Assembly (NCBI GenBank): GCA_014896295.1
Contig: JADBKR010000002.1
Span: 62,001-126,000, forward strand
Direction of reading: 5' to 3'
Length of the DNA: 64,000 nucleotides
Origin: Limnochordaceae bacterium
GTDB lineage: Bacteria > Bacillota > Limnochordia > Limnochordales > Geochordaceae
The notes under the pieces were generated by a model, which was given only the letters and a program-made list of their open reading frames with translations, was not told the DNA's origin and did not search any database. A program made the translations under genes and the position numbers. Shown here one piece after another: positions 27,160 to 36,628 of this stretch; position 1 is the first letter of the stretch, and every line of letters begins with the position of its first letter.

Positions 27160-28215
27160 TTGTCCGCTTCCACGGCCCCATCCGCGCCCATGGTGGCGCT
27201 GCGCCGGGCGCTGCAGCCCGGGCGGCCGATCTCCGGGCAGTCGCTGGCCCGGTCCCTGGGCGTGAGCCGCACCGCGGTCTGGAAGATGCTCGAAGATCTC
27301 CGGGCCTGGGGGTACCGGATCGACGCGGCGCCCCGCCGGGGTTACCGGTTGGTTTCGGCTCCCGACCTGCCGCTTCCCTGGGAGGTCGCCATGGCGCTGC
27401 CCCCCTCCCTGGCCGGCCTGCCCGTTCACTTCTTTCCCGTGGTAGGCTCCACCAACGACGAGGCCCGAAGGCTGGCCGAGGCAGGAGGTCCCGCCGGGAC
27501 CGTCGTGGTAGCCGACCGGCAGACGAGCGGCCGGGGCCGCCGGGGACGTACCTGGGTGTCGCCGCCGGGCGGACTCTACTTCTCCGTCCTGGTACGTCCG
27601 CAACTCGAGCCGCGCCACGTCTCGCTCCTCTCCCTGGCCAGCGCCGTCGCCGTGACCAGGGCGGTCCAAAGCGCCCTACCGGGCGCCGGTGCCCGGGTCA
27701 AGTGGCCCAACGACGTGATCGCGGGCGGCCGCAAGCTCGCCGGCATCCTGGCCGAACTCTCGGCGGATCAGGAGACCGTGCGCTTCGCCGTGATAGGGAT
27801 CGGGATCAACGTGGAGACGCCGGAGCTCGACCCGGCCCCGGCAGCCGGCGGGCTCCCTCCGATAGGGTTGCGGCAACTGGGGTGGACACAGCCCCGGGCG
27901 GAAGTCCTGGGCCGGGTGCTGGCAGCACTCCATCGTCTCCTGGGAGGCTTCGAACCCAGGCAACTACCGGCGGCGGCTCTCGTCGCCGAGGCCTCTTCCC
28001 TGCTCGCCTGGAAGGGCGAGGAGGTGGAGGTCCAGACGCCCTCCGGCTCGTGGCGAGGACGGCTCGCCGGGCTGGCCGGAGACGGCGCGCTGGTGCTGGA
28101 ACGAGCCGGAGGAGTCCGCCAGCGCTTGTACGCGGGAGACGTGACGCTGCGGGAAGCGGGGGGACCACCGCCCACCGACCCCGGCGGGCCGAGGTCCATC
28201 GAACGAGGAGGTTGA
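27160..28215 (+). CDS. birA: Bifunctional biotin-protein ligase / biotin operon repressor
   Basis: A 351-residue group II BirA. Residues ~10-70 form the winged-helix domain (SGQSLARSLGVSRTAVWKML). The ligase domain contains VGSTNDEARRLAE, the biotinyl-AMP loop GRGRRGRTW, GGLYFSVLVRP and KWPNDV; a C-terminal SH3-like segment (AWKGEEVEV) closes it. TTG 27160 is chosen because AGGAGGTG lies 11 bases upstream; ATG 27190 has no site. It attaches biotin to carboxylases and is expected to repress its own operon with bioY. Confidence 0.92.
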   Translation: MSASTAPSAPMVALRRALQPGRPISGQSLARSLGVSRTAVWKMLEDLRAWGYRIDAAPRRGYRLVSAPDLPLPWEVAMALPPSLAGLPVHFFPVVGSTNDEARRLAEAGGPAGTVVVADRQTSGRGRRGRTWVSPPGGLYFSVLVRPQLEPRHVSLLSLASAVAVTRAVQSALPGAGARVKWPNDVIAGGRKLAGILAELSADQETVRFAVIGIGINVETPELDPAPAAGGLPPIGLRQLGWTQPRAEVLGRVLAALHRLLGGFEPRQLPAAALVAEASSLLAWKGEEVEVQTPSGSWRGRLAGLAGDGALVLERAGGVRQRLYAGDVTLREAGGPPPTDPGGPRSIERGG

Positions 28216-28220
28216 CCAGG

Positions 28221-28832
28221 ATGATGTCGCCCGTCGCTTCGCCCTCGACACTGTCGCAGTTGACCCGGGCCGCCATGGCCGCGTCGCTCGTCGCGGTCCT
28301 GGCCCAGGTCGCCATTCCCCTGCCCTTCACGCCGGTGCCGGTCACCTTGCAGGTGCTGGGCGTGCTGCTCACGGCCATCGTGCTGCCCCCTCGGGCCGCG
28401 GGGTGGGCCATGGCCCTCTACCTTGCCCTGGGCGCCGCGGGCCTGCCCGTCTTCGCGGGGGCGAGCGGCGGCCCCGGGGTGCTGCTCGGCCCTACCGGCG
28501 GCTATCTCTGGGGCTTCCCGGTCGCCGCCGTGGCGGCGAGCGCGCTTTACCGGATGCCCTTCCTCCGGGCGCGGGTACGCGCGCCGGCCACCGCCGCGGC
28601 GGTGGCTGCAGGGGCAGCCGTGGCCATCATCTACCTGGCAGGGGCGTCCCAGCTGGCACTGGTGCTGGGGTTGAACGCCCGTCGAGCGGTGGCCATGGGC
28701 GTGGTGCCGTTCATCGGCTGGGACCTGGCCAAGGCCGCCGCGGCCGCGCTGGTCGGCCCGGCCGTGGAGCGGGCCCTCACTCGAGCACCCGCACGGGCTC
28801 CAGATCCTCGGGCACCGGCTCGCCCCGCATGA
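28221..28832 (+). CDS. bioY: Biotin transporter substrate-binding membrane subunit
   Basis: A 203-residue S-component of the energy-coupling-factor type biotin transporter, with about six hydrophobic segments and the conserved VPVTLQVLGVLL, GAAGLPVFAG and GPTGGYLWGF motifs. ATG 28221 has AGGAGG upstream and starts 5 bp after birA. No bioM/N or ecf genes are adjacent, so it would use a shared ECF module. Its 3' end overlaps the convergent nnr gene by 56 bp. Confidence 0.92.
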   Translation: MMSPVASPSTLSQLTRAAMAASLVAVLAQVAIPLPFTPVPVTLQVLGVLLTAIVLPPRAAGWAMALYLALGAAGLPVFAGASGGPGVLLGPTGGYLWGFPVAAVAASALYRMPFLRARVRAPATAAAVAAGAAVAIIYLAGASQLALVLGLNARRAVAMGVVPFIGWDLAKAAAAALVGPAVERALTRAPARAPDPRAPARPA

Positions 28833-30411
28833 GGCCGCGCATCGCCTCTCCGACGCGCGCCGCGATGCCGGCAGCCGTGACGCCCACGCTGCCGCCCTCG
28901 GCCGCCATCCACCCGGCCAGGCCGTGCACGTACACCGCAGCCAGGGCGGCCTCGACCGCGCCCACGCCCTGGGCCAGCAGGCTCCCGGCAATCCCCGCCA
29001 GCACGTCGCCGGAGCCGCCCGTGGCAAGGGCTGCCGACGCAGCCGGGTTGAGCCACAGGCGCCCGTCGGGAGCCGCCACCATGGTCCGGGCGCCTTTGAG
29101 CACCACCACGGCCCCGAAGCGCCTGGCAGCCTCGAGAGCGTGCGTGACGCGGTCCTCCTGGATCTGCCCGATCGTCTTGCCCAGCAGCCTGGCCATCTCC
29201 CCGGGATGAGGCGTCAGGATACGGCCGGGATGCTGCACGGCGGCCCCGGCGTCCGGCCGGAGCCATCGCTCCGCTCCCTCGGCCGCCAGGGCGTTGAGCG
29301 CGTCGGCGTCGACGACGAGAGGCTTCTGCCAGTTGCCCACGACGGAGAGCACCGCCTGGCGCGTGAGCGGGTGGGTCCCGAGGCCGGGGCCGATGACGAG
29401 GGCGTCGCGGGATGGCTGCAGCGCCAGGATCTCTCCGGCCGAAGCCGGGCCCAGCCGCCCCTCTTCGCCCTCGGACAGGCCGACCGTCAGCGCTTCGGGG
29501 ACGGCGCCAAACGCGCCGTCCTGCAGCGACCGGGGCAGCCCCCACGTGACCAGCCCCGCGCCGGCCGCCGCGGCCGCACGGCTCGCCAGCACGCCCGCTC
29601 CGGCCATCCCCCGGGACCCTGCCACCACCAGCAGGTGGCCGAAGGTGCCCTTGTGCGCGTCCGCAGGGCGCGCAGGTAAGAAAGCCCGCACGCTCCGGGC
29701 GTCCAGGATCTCGAAGGTGGGCGGGGCCTGCTCGAGCAAAGCGGGAGGAAACCCGATCTCCGCCACGTCGATGCGCCCACAAAGCGCAGCCCCCGGGAAA
29801 AGGAGCTGGCCCGGCTTGGGTAGCCCGAAGGTCACCGTCCGGGTAGCCCGGACGGCCACGCCCGCCACCAGCCCGGTATCGGCGTCCACCCCCGAAGGGA
29901 TGTCCACCGCCAGGACAGGCACCGCTCCGGAGACTCGCTCGATGGCGGCAATGGCGGCCATGGCCGGCCCTCGGGGCGCTCCCCGGGCGCCCGTACCCAG
30001 CACGGCGTCGATGATGAGTTGCGCAGTCGCCAGGAGCTCGCCGGCCCGGTCCTCCCCGAGGGAGGCAAGGGCGACGACCTCGATGCCGCTTCGCGTCGCG
30101 ATCTGGTAGTTGGCCAGGGCATCAGGGGAAAGACGCGGCCGCTCCCCCGCTTGCTCTGCCGCGAGCAACACCCGCACCCGGGCTCCCCGGTTGGCCAGCC
30201 GCCGTGCGGCGACGAGGCCGTCGCCGCCGTTGTTGCCCGGCCCCGCCACCACCACGACCCGCCGCCCGGCCGGGGAGCCGCCCAGCATCTCGGACGCGAC
30301 GCGGGCGACCGCCGCTCCGGCGTTTTCCATCAGGACCATACTGGGGACGCCGTACTCCGCCGCGGCGCGGCGGTCGACCTCCTGCATCGAGGCCACGCTG
30401 ATGGCCTTCAC
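28777..30411 (-). CDS. nnr: Bifunctional NAD(P)H-hydrate epimerase / ADP-dependent dehydratase
   Basis: A 544-residue fusion that repairs hydrated NADH and NADPH. The N-terminal YjeF epimerase domain (to about residue 215) shows VVVVAGPGNNGGDGLVAARR and AVDIPSGVDADTG. The C-terminal YjeF/carbohydrate-kinase-like dehydratase shows KGTFGHLLVVAGSRGMAGA, LTPHPGEMARLLG and ATGGSGDVLAGI. ATG 30411 overlaps the acpS stop as ATGA; acpS-nnr adjacency is common in Bacillota. Confidence 0.94.
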   Translation of the reverse strand: MKAISVASMQEVDRRAAAEYGVPSMVLMENAGAAVARVASEMLGGSPAGRRVVVVAGPGNNGGDGLVAARRLANRGARVRVLLAAEQAGERPRLSPDALANYQIATRSGIEVVALASLGEDRAGELLATAQLIIDAVLGTGARGAPRGPAMAAIAAIERVSGAVPVLAVDIPSGVDADTGLVAGVAVRATRTVTFGLPKPGQLLFPGAALCGRIDVAEIGFPPALLEQAPPTFEILDARSVRAFLPARPADAHKGTFGHLLVVAGSRGMAGAGVLASRAAAAAGAGLVTWGLPRSLQDGAFGAVPEALTVGLSEGEEGRLGPASAGEILALQPSRDALVIGPGLGTHPLTRQAVLSVVGNWQKPLVVDADALNALAAEGAERWLRPDAGAAVQHPGRILTPHPGEMARLLGKTIGQIQEDRVTHALEAARRFGAVVVLKGARTMVAAPDGRLWLNPAASAALATGGSGDVLAGIAGSLLAQGVGAVEAALAAVYVHGLAGWMAAEGGSVGVTAAGIAARVGEAMRGLMRGEPVPEDLEPVRVLE

Positions 30412-30818
30412 CGTCGCACCCCCAGCGCGACGACCACGGCGACGTCGCGCCCGTGGCTCACCGAGACGCAGACCTCGTCAACGCCCAGGGCTTCGGCCAC
30501 CCGGGCCGCGCGGCCCCGGAGCTCGATGGCCGGCCGGCCCCCTCGCCGGTGGGTCACCGCGATCTCATGGAAAGCAACCCCGCGACGGCCGGTCCCGAGC
30601 ACCTTCATCACCGCCTCCTTGGCGGCGAAGCGAGCCGCCAGGCAAGCGGCCCTGGCCGCCGGGTGCCTCTTGGCCAGGCAGTAGGCAATCTCCTCGGACG
30701 AGAAGAGCCGTTCCAGGAACCGCTCCCCGTGGCGCTCGAGCGCCCTTGCGATGCGGTCGACCTCGACGACGTCGACCCCCACGCCCACGATCGCGCTCGG
30801 GCCCGGCCCGCATCCCAT
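30408..30818 (-). CDS. acpS: Holo-[acyl-carrier-protein] synthase
   Basis: Transfers 4'-phosphopantetheine from CoA to acyl carrier protein. The 136-residue form from ATG 30818 shows VGVDVVEVDRI (Mg-binding Asp) and AARFAAKEAVMKVLG, with the C-terminal VCVSVSHGRDVAVVVAL. The frame is open further upstream but family length favours this ATG; GGAGG lies 13 bases before it. It sits 62 bp after glmS and overlaps nnr. Confidence 0.92.
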   Translation of the reverse strand: MGCGPGPSAIVGVGVDVVEVDRIARALERHGERFLERLFSSEEIAYCLAKRHPAARAACLAARFAAKEAVMKVLGTGRRGVAFHEIAVTHRRGGRPAIELRGRAARVAEALGVDEVCVSVSHGRDVAVVVALGVRR

Positions 30819-30880
30819 GGGGAAGTGCTCGCCTCCGGTGCCGGCGCCTCTTCGAGCGAGGCGCCACCCTCGTTGGAAGC

Positions 30881-32695
30881 TTACTCCACCGTGACGCTCT
30901 TTGCCAGGTTGCGGGGCCGGTCCACGTCGCATCCCCGCTCCACGGCGGCAAAGTACGCGAGCATCTGCAGCGGCACCGCGGCCAGGACCGGGAGCAGCCC
31001 CTCCGGCGCGTCGGGAAGGGCCAGGAGCGCGTCGGCGGCCACCTCCACCTCCTTACGGGCGTCGGGCCGATCCGGCGTGACGGCGACGACCCTGCCGCCC
31101 CGGGCCTTCACTTCCACCATGTTGCCCACGGTCTTGGCGCGAAGCGCCTCTTGGGTGGCGAGCGCCACGACGGTGCGCCCCGGCTCGATGAGGGCCAGGG
31201 TGCCATGCTTGAGTTCGCCTGCCGCGTACGCCTCCGCGTGGATGTAGGAGATCTCCTTGAGCTTCAAGGCCCCTTCCATGGCCACCGCGTAGTCGAGCCC
31301 CCGCCCGATGTAAAACAGATGGGACTGGCCGGCCAGCTGGCGCGCCAGCTCCCGGACTCGCGGCTCCATCGCCAGGGTCTGCTCGATCCGCTGGGGAAGC
31401 TGCAGCAGCATGCGCCCCTCCTCCGGCCTCTCGACGCGGGAGAGGGCCAGGGCCAGCAGGTGCAGCGCCACGACCTGCGTGAGGTACGCCTTGGTCGAGG
31501 CGACCGCCACCTCCGGCCCCGCCTTCGTGGTGAGCACCCAGTCGGCCTCTCGGGCAAGCGAACTCCCCTCCACGTTGACGATGCCCAGCACCGGCGAACC
31601 CAGCCGGCGAGCCTCCCGCACGGCCGCCAGGGTGTCGGCCGTCTCCCCGGACTGGCTGATGGCGACCGTCAGGGTCCGGCCGTCGACCAGCGGCTCCCCG
31701 TAGCGAAACTCCGACGCCACGTCGACCTGGACGGGAAGGCGCGCCCACGCCTCGATGAGCCGCCGGCCCACCAGGCCCGCGTGCCAGGCGGTGCCGCACG
31801 CCACGATCTGGATGCGCTCGAAGCTCCGCAGGCGATCGGGCGAGAGCCCGGCGCCGGAGAGGTCGACGCTGCCGGCCGCCGGATCGACGCGCCCGGCCAG
31901 CGTCTGGCGGACCGCCTGCGGCTGCTCGTAAATCTCCTTCATCATGAAGTGGTCGAAGGAGCCCTTTTCGGCCGCCGACGCATCCCACGCCACCTCCACG
32001 GGCGAGCGGCCCACTACCTCGCCCCGGGCGTCCCAGATGGTGACGCCCCGGAGGTCGATCCGCGCGACCTCCCCGTTGTCGAGGTAGAGGACCCGCCGCG
32101 TGGTGGCCAGCACCGGGGTCACGTCGGATCCGACCACGTACTGCCCGTCCCCTACCCCGATGACGAGCGGGCTATCCTGGCGCGCGAGCGCCAGGGTATC
32201 GGGCTGGTCCGTACAGACGCAGGCCAGCGCCCACGAACCACGCAGCCGCCGGGTCACTTCCCGCAAGGCCGCGGCCAGGTCGCCCCGCCACGCCTCTTCG
32301 AGAAGGTGGGCGACGACCTCGGTGTCCGTGTCGGACCGGAACCGGTGGCCGCGGGCCTCGAGCTCCTTTCGCAGCTCGGCGAAGTTGTCGAGGATCCCGT
32401 TGTGCACCACCGCGAAGCGCCCCGAGCAATCCGTGTGCGGATGCGCGTTGTGATCGCTCGGCGCCCCGTGCGTGGCCCAGCGGGTGTGCCCGATGCCGAA
32501 GCGGCCCTCCAGCCCCTGGGAACCCACGAGTCGCTCCAGCTGCTCCACGCGCCCTCGCGACTTGACCACCTGCAGGCGGTGGTTGACCACGGCCACCCCT
32601 GCCGAGTCATAGCCCCGGTACTCGAGCCGGCGCAGTCCCTCCAGGAGGATGGGAAGCGCCGGACGGTGGCCGACGTAGCCCACGATGCCACACAT
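30881..32695 (-). CDS. glmS: Glutamine-fructose-6-phosphate aminotransferase (isomerising)
   Basis: Makes glucosamine-6-phosphate, the entry into cell-wall amino sugars. 604 residues: N-terminal glutaminase with nucleophile Cys2 (MCGIVGYVG), RRLEYRGYDSAG and HTRWATHG, then two SIS sugar-isomerase domains with CGTAWHAG, ISQSGETADTL and the C-terminal PRNLAKSVTVE. The start is fixed by the required Cys2. A glmS ribozyme ends about 85 bases upstream, so the mRNA should self-cleave when the product accumulates. Confidence 0.97.
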   Translation of the reverse strand: MCGIVGYVGHRPALPILLEGLRRLEYRGYDSAGVAVVNHRLQVVKSRGRVEQLERLVGSQGLEGRFGIGHTRWATHGAPSDHNAHPHTDCSGRFAVVHNGILDNFAELRKELEARGHRFRSDTDTEVVAHLLEEAWRGDLAAALREVTRRLRGSWALACVCTDQPDTLALARQDSPLVIGVGDGQYVVGSDVTPVLATTRRVLYLDNGEVARIDLRGVTIWDARGEVVGRSPVEVAWDASAAEKGSFDHFMMKEIYEQPQAVRQTLAGRVDPAAGSVDLSGAGLSPDRLRSFERIQIVACGTAWHAGLVGRRLIEAWARLPVQVDVASEFRYGEPLVDGRTLTVAISQSGETADTLAAVREARRLGSPVLGIVNVEGSSLAREADWVLTTKAGPEVAVASTKAYLTQVVALHLLALALSRVERPEEGRMLLQLPQRIEQTLAMEPRVRELARQLAGQSHLFYIGRGLDYAVAMEGALKLKEISYIHAEAYAAGELKHGTLALIEPGRTVVALATQEALRAKTVGNMVEVKARGGRVVAVTPDRPDARKEVEVAADALLALPDAPEGLLPVLAAVPLQMLAYFAAVERGCDVDRPRNLAKSVTVE

Positions 32696-32780
32696 GAGAC
32701 GAAGACGCCCCTTTCCCCACGCCACGGGAACGGCGCGACGGAGAAGGGGCCGAAGAAGGCATGGGTCGAGACGACCACGT

Positions 32781-32921
32781 GGAGACCTTCTGTCCCCGGG
32801 ATCGCTCCCGGGATTTGGCAGTCTCCTCACGACCGTGGTAGGCCGGGGGTCACCCGCCGATGATCCGAGATCCCCCACCTCGTCAACTTGCAGACCTCAC
32901 GTGCCCGCAAGCCCTGGCGCT
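32781..32921 (-). ncRNA. glmS ribozyme (glucosamine-6-phosphate-activated self-cleaving riboswitch)
   Basis: Read on the minus strand, the element starts at AGCGCC (32921-32916), with the predicted cut between A32921 and G32920. A P2-type stem follows, closing at AAGTTGACGAGG, then TGGGGG...ATCGGCGGGTG...CCCCC for the P2.1/P2.2 core. Next come GGTCGTGAGG and GGAGAC...GTCTCC enclosing AAATCCCGGGAGC-GATCCCGGG and ACAGAAGG. Order, spacing and core letters agree with known glmS ribozymes such as that of Thermoanaerobacter. The position directly ahead of glmS supports the call. Confidence 0.93.
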
Positions 32922-33018
32922 GTGTGTCACGAAGCCACGCACCGTCTCGCCGACGCCGCCCGGCGCTCTTGCTCGCTCGCGCGCTCCCGGTGCCGGTATG
33001 CGACTCTGCGCGAACCCC

Positions 33019-34414
33019 CTATGATCCGGACACGCTCTGCGCCACCACCCCCTCGCTCCCTGCGTGCTCCAGGGCCGCCACCACCCGGCGGGCCCACTCG
33101 TCCACCAGGGCCGGATCGGACGCCTCCACCATAACACGGATGAGCGGCTCGGTGCCAGACGGGCGCACGTACACCCGGCCGGCGTCGCCGAGGGCCTCTC
33201 TCGCCCGGGCGATGACCTCCTGCACCTCGGCCCGGTCGAGCACGCCTTCCTTGCGGGCCACCCGCACGTTGACCAGTGCCTGCGGAAGACGCCGCATCTG
33301 GGCCGCGAGGCATGACAGCGGCTCTTCTTGCCGGCGCATCACGTCGAGCAACATGAGCCCCGTCAGCATACCGTCGCCGGTCCTGGCGTGCTCCAGGAAG
33401 ATGAGGTGGCCCGACTGCTCCCCGCCCAGCACGAGGCCATGGGTGCGCATCGCCTCCAGCACGTGGCGGTCTCCCGGCGGGGTCACGATCACGTCGCCGC
33501 CTGCGGCCCTCAGCGCCTCCCTCAAGCCGCCGTTGGAGTAGACGGTACAGGCCACGGCACCGCCGGGGAGCTTGCCCCGGCGTATCCGGTCAAGGGCGCA
33601 GATGGTGAGGAGCTGGTCCCCGTCGACCACGTTGCCGCGCTCATCCGCCGCGATGCACCGGTCCGCGTCCCCGTCGAACGAAAGCCCGGCGTCCGCGCCG
33701 TAGCGCCGGACCTCCTCGGCCACGACCTCGGGATGGGTCGAGCCGCACGAAACGTTGATGTCCTCCCCGGAGTCCCCGGTATGGATGGCCCGCACCTCGG
33801 CGCCGAGCGCCGAAAACAACCGGGGCGCCAGCCGGTGCGCCGCCCCGTTGGCGCAGTCCAGCACCAGGCGCATGCCGCTCAGGTCCACCGGCACCCGCTC
33901 GGCGAGGTACTCGAGGTAGCGGTCAGCCCACCCGCCCTCGGTCCTCACCCGCCCGACGTCCCGGCCGGTGGGCCGGGGCAACGGGTCTTCTCCCTGCTCC
34001 ATACGCTCGACCACGTCCTCCAGGTGCCGCTCCAGGTCATCGGAGAGCTTGTAGCCGTCGGGTCCGAAAATCTTGATGCCGTTGTCCTCGACCGGGTTGT
34101 GGGAAGCGGAGATCATGATGCCCGCCGCGGCCCCGGTATGGTGGGTGAGCCAGCTCAACCCGGGCGTGGGCAGGATCCCGAGGCGCACCGCATCGACCCC
34201 TACCGAGGTGAGCCCCGCGGTGACGGCCGCATCGAGCATCCCGCTCGAGACGCGGGTGTCGCTCGCCACCAGCACGAAGGGCCGCTCGCGCCCTCCTTCC
34301 CACCGCCCGGCCACCAGAGCGCCCGCGGCCCTCGCCAGCCGGAACGCGAGCAGCGGGGACAGCTCCCGGTTGGCCACCCCGCACTCCGTCGGTGCCGAAC
34401 AACCTGCGCCCCAA
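33019..34414 (-). CDS. glmM: Phosphoglucosamine mutase (frameshifted near the start)
   Basis: Interconverts glucosamine-6-P and -1-P. The true N-terminus, RRLFGTDGVRG, starts at TTG 34414 with an excellent GGGAGGTG site 8 bases upstream, but reads in a different frame from the rest, which resumes at VANRELSPLLAFRL. An indel of +2 or -1 base in the CCCC run 34377-34380 (plus strand) reconciles them and gives ~465 residues. Conserved parts are the phosphoserine loop ISASHNPVEDNG, the metal loop DGDADRC and the phosphate site RPSGTEPLIRV. It lies upstream of the glmS ribozyme, so precursor flow genes glmM-glmS are together. Confidence 0.93.
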
Positions 34415-34436
34415 TGCTCCAGCACCTCCCGCATCC

Positions 34437-36374
34437 TCACCGGCAAAGCGCGCCCCACGTCGAGTGGGGCACGAGCAGCATCCCGCTCTGCGGGCCGAGG
34501 GTAAGGCGAAGCCGGCGCCCCCCGCTCACGCACCGGCCGGAGAGGAGGTCCACCCAGCGGGTGGCCCGGCCACGAGCGTGTTGCGCCCTGCCCACCTCCG
34601 CCAGAGCGGCCATCTCCTCCCCCGGATCCACGGTCACCGTCTCCTGCCCCTGGCTGCGGCTCACGACGCAAAGCGCCGCGCCGGCCGGCGGCCCGCCGCG
34701 CAAACGCCCGAAGGCCACCACGTCGCTGCTGCCCGCCACCTCGACCACGGCCAGGTCGCCGCGAGCAAGAGCCCCTACCTGCTTGCGAAGCCGGGCCAGC
34801 CGCCTCACCCACCGCCACGTCGGCAGGTCCTGGCGTCGCTCGTCCCAGGGGAAACATTGGCGGCAATCGGGGTCCTTCCCCCCCGTCATGCCGGCCTCGT
34901 CGCCATAGTAGACGGTGGGTAACCCCGGGAAGGCGGCCACGAACAGCATCATGGCCCGCACGGCCTGCGAACTCCCGCCGGCCATCGTGCGCACTCGCTC
35001 CGTGTCGTGGCTGCCCAGGACGTTCATGAGGGTCAAGAAAGCGGGGGCCGGGTACGCCCGTGCCAGATGCCCCAGGCGCTGCCAGAGTTCGACCGGCCCA
35101 ATGCTCCGGCGAACGAAGAAGTCGAGCAAGGCGTCGCGCATGGGGTAGTTCATGACGGCGTCGAACTGCTCTCCGGACAAATACCCCGAGGCCTCGTGCC
35201 AGATCTCCCCGACGATGTACGCGTCGGGCTTGAGGCTCTTGACGAGCTTGCGCCACTCGGGCCAGAACCCCGGCTCGAGCTCGTTGGGCACGTCGAGCCT
35301 CCACCCGTCGGCCCCGAGCTCCATCCAGTACCGGGTGACCCGGAAGAGGTAGGCCCGTACCTCGGGATGCGCGGTGTTGAGCTTGGGCAGGTGGGGCAAG
35401 TTCCACCAGCAGGCGTACGACGGCGGGTCGCGGCGCAGGGGCCACTCGTACACGTAGTACCAGTGGAAATAGGGCGAGTCCGGCCCCTTCTCCGCCACGT
35501 CCCGGAATGCCCAAAACGTCTCCCCCGTATGGTTGAACACCGCGTCCAGGATCAGCCGCATCCCCCGGCGGTGCATCTCGTCGATGAGCCGCCGCACGGT
35601 CTCTTCCGTGCCGAGCGCCGGATCGACCGCGAGGTAGTCGGAGGCGTCGTAGCGATGGTTGGACGGCGCCTGCACGATGGGGTTGAGGTAGATCACGTCC
35701 ACGCCGAGATGCTGCAGGTAGTCGAGGCGACGGCGAATCCCCTCCAGATCCCCGCCGAAGAAGTTGGAAAAGGTCGGGACGTCTCCCCAGGCGGCGACGC
35801 CCGGCGGGTCGTTGGCCGGGTCGCCGTTGTAAAAGCGGTCCGGGAAGATCTGGTACGCCACGCCCGTACGGGCCCACGCGGGGGTGACGAAGGCCGGCCG
35901 CTGCGACAAATCGACCGCCCACCACTCCCCGGGGCCGGGCCTGGCCGTCGACGCCCCTCGGGGCCCCCACCACACCGTCGCCGTCCCGGCGGGCGCCGCC
36001 TGTCCCGCCCCCCGCGGCAAGCGGCCATCGGGGGCGCCCGCGCCCCCCGCCAGCTCCAGCCTTACCACGTACCACAACGCCGGACGCCGGACTTCCACCT
36101 CGACCCGGTACCACCACGTCTCCTGCAGGTTGGCGATCGGCGCGGCCGGCAGACGCCGGAGCGACCCGTCGTCGAGCCACACCTCGAAGCGAAGCGGCCT
36201 CGGCCCCTCCCACGAAAAGCGCAAGAAGGCGTTGCGCTCGCCGCTGCGCACCACGTCGCCGCCTGGCGGCTGCGGGTCGTGGGAAAGGAGCCCTGCCGGC
36301 CTCCACGTCACCAGAGCCCGCTGCTGCACTCCCGCCCGTGCCCCGTCGTCTGGTCGGAAGCGTATCGCTGCCAT
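34437..36374 (-). CDS. GH13 alpha-glucan hydrolase (neopullulanase/cyclomaltodextrinase-like)
   Basis: A 645-residue intracellular GH13 enzyme (no signal peptide). An N-terminal beta-sandwich domain (to about residue 165) precedes the barrel, as in the cyclomaltodextrinase/neopullulanase subfamily. The catalytic triad is Asp361 (GWRLDVPNE), Glu390 (VGEIWHEA) and Asp457 (LGSHDTER); region I is DAVFNHTGE. It probably degrades cyclic or short maltodextrins. It lies 22 bp upstream of glmM, an odd pairing. ATG 36374 lacks a strong ribosome site. Confidence 0.88.
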   Translation of the reverse strand: MAAIRFRPDDGARAGVQQRALVTWRPAGLLSHDPQPPGGDVVRSGERNAFLRFSWEGPRPLRFEVWLDDGSLRRLPAAPIANLQETWWYRVEVEVRRPALWYVVRLELAGGAGAPDGRLPRGAGQAAPAGTATVWWGPRGASTARPGPGEWWAVDLSQRPAFVTPAWARTGVAYQIFPDRFYNGDPANDPPGVAAWGDVPTFSNFFGGDLEGIRRRLDYLQHLGVDVIYLNPIVQAPSNHRYDASDYLAVDPALGTEETVRRLIDEMHRRGMRLILDAVFNHTGETFWAFRDVAEKGPDSPYFHWYYVYEWPLRRDPPSYACWWNLPHLPKLNTAHPEVRAYLFRVTRYWMELGADGWRLDVPNELEPGFWPEWRKLVKSLKPDAYIVGEIWHEASGYLSGEQFDAVMNYPMRDALLDFFVRRSIGPVELWQRLGHLARAYPAPAFLTLMNVLGSHDTERVRTMAGGSSQAVRAMMLFVAAFPGLPTVYYGDEAGMTGGKDPDCRQCFPWDERRQDLPTWRWVRRLARLRKQVGALARGDLAVVEVAGSSDVVAFGRLRGGPPAGAALCVVSRSQGQETVTVDPGEEMAALAEVGRAQHARGRATRWVDLLSGRCVSGGRRLRLTLGPQSGMLLVPHSTWGALCR

Positions 36375-36628
36375 ACTATTCGGTATCGTGTCTCCATCTC
36401 CAAACGAGTAGCTGCGGCGCGCCGCACGGGCTCACCGGGCGGCCAGGCGCCTCTCTTCGAGGCGGACGGGCCCTGTCCTGCTGCCCCCGGAGCGAGCGGA
36501 CGGCCTCCCCTGAATGGACGGGAGGCCCGGGCAGGCATCCCGGGCCCACGGGGCGAAGTTGCGGGCTGCGCCCGTCCATGGTCGCGCACTCTGCCAACGG
36601 GCACGAAACGAGGAGGGATTCGACAGCC

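Noticed and set aside
8407-34414. Programmed ribosomal frameshifting as the explanation for the broken genes
   Set aside because: No slippery heptamers with downstream structures are shared, both insertions and deletions occur, and the genes are unrelated; error in G/C runs is simpler.
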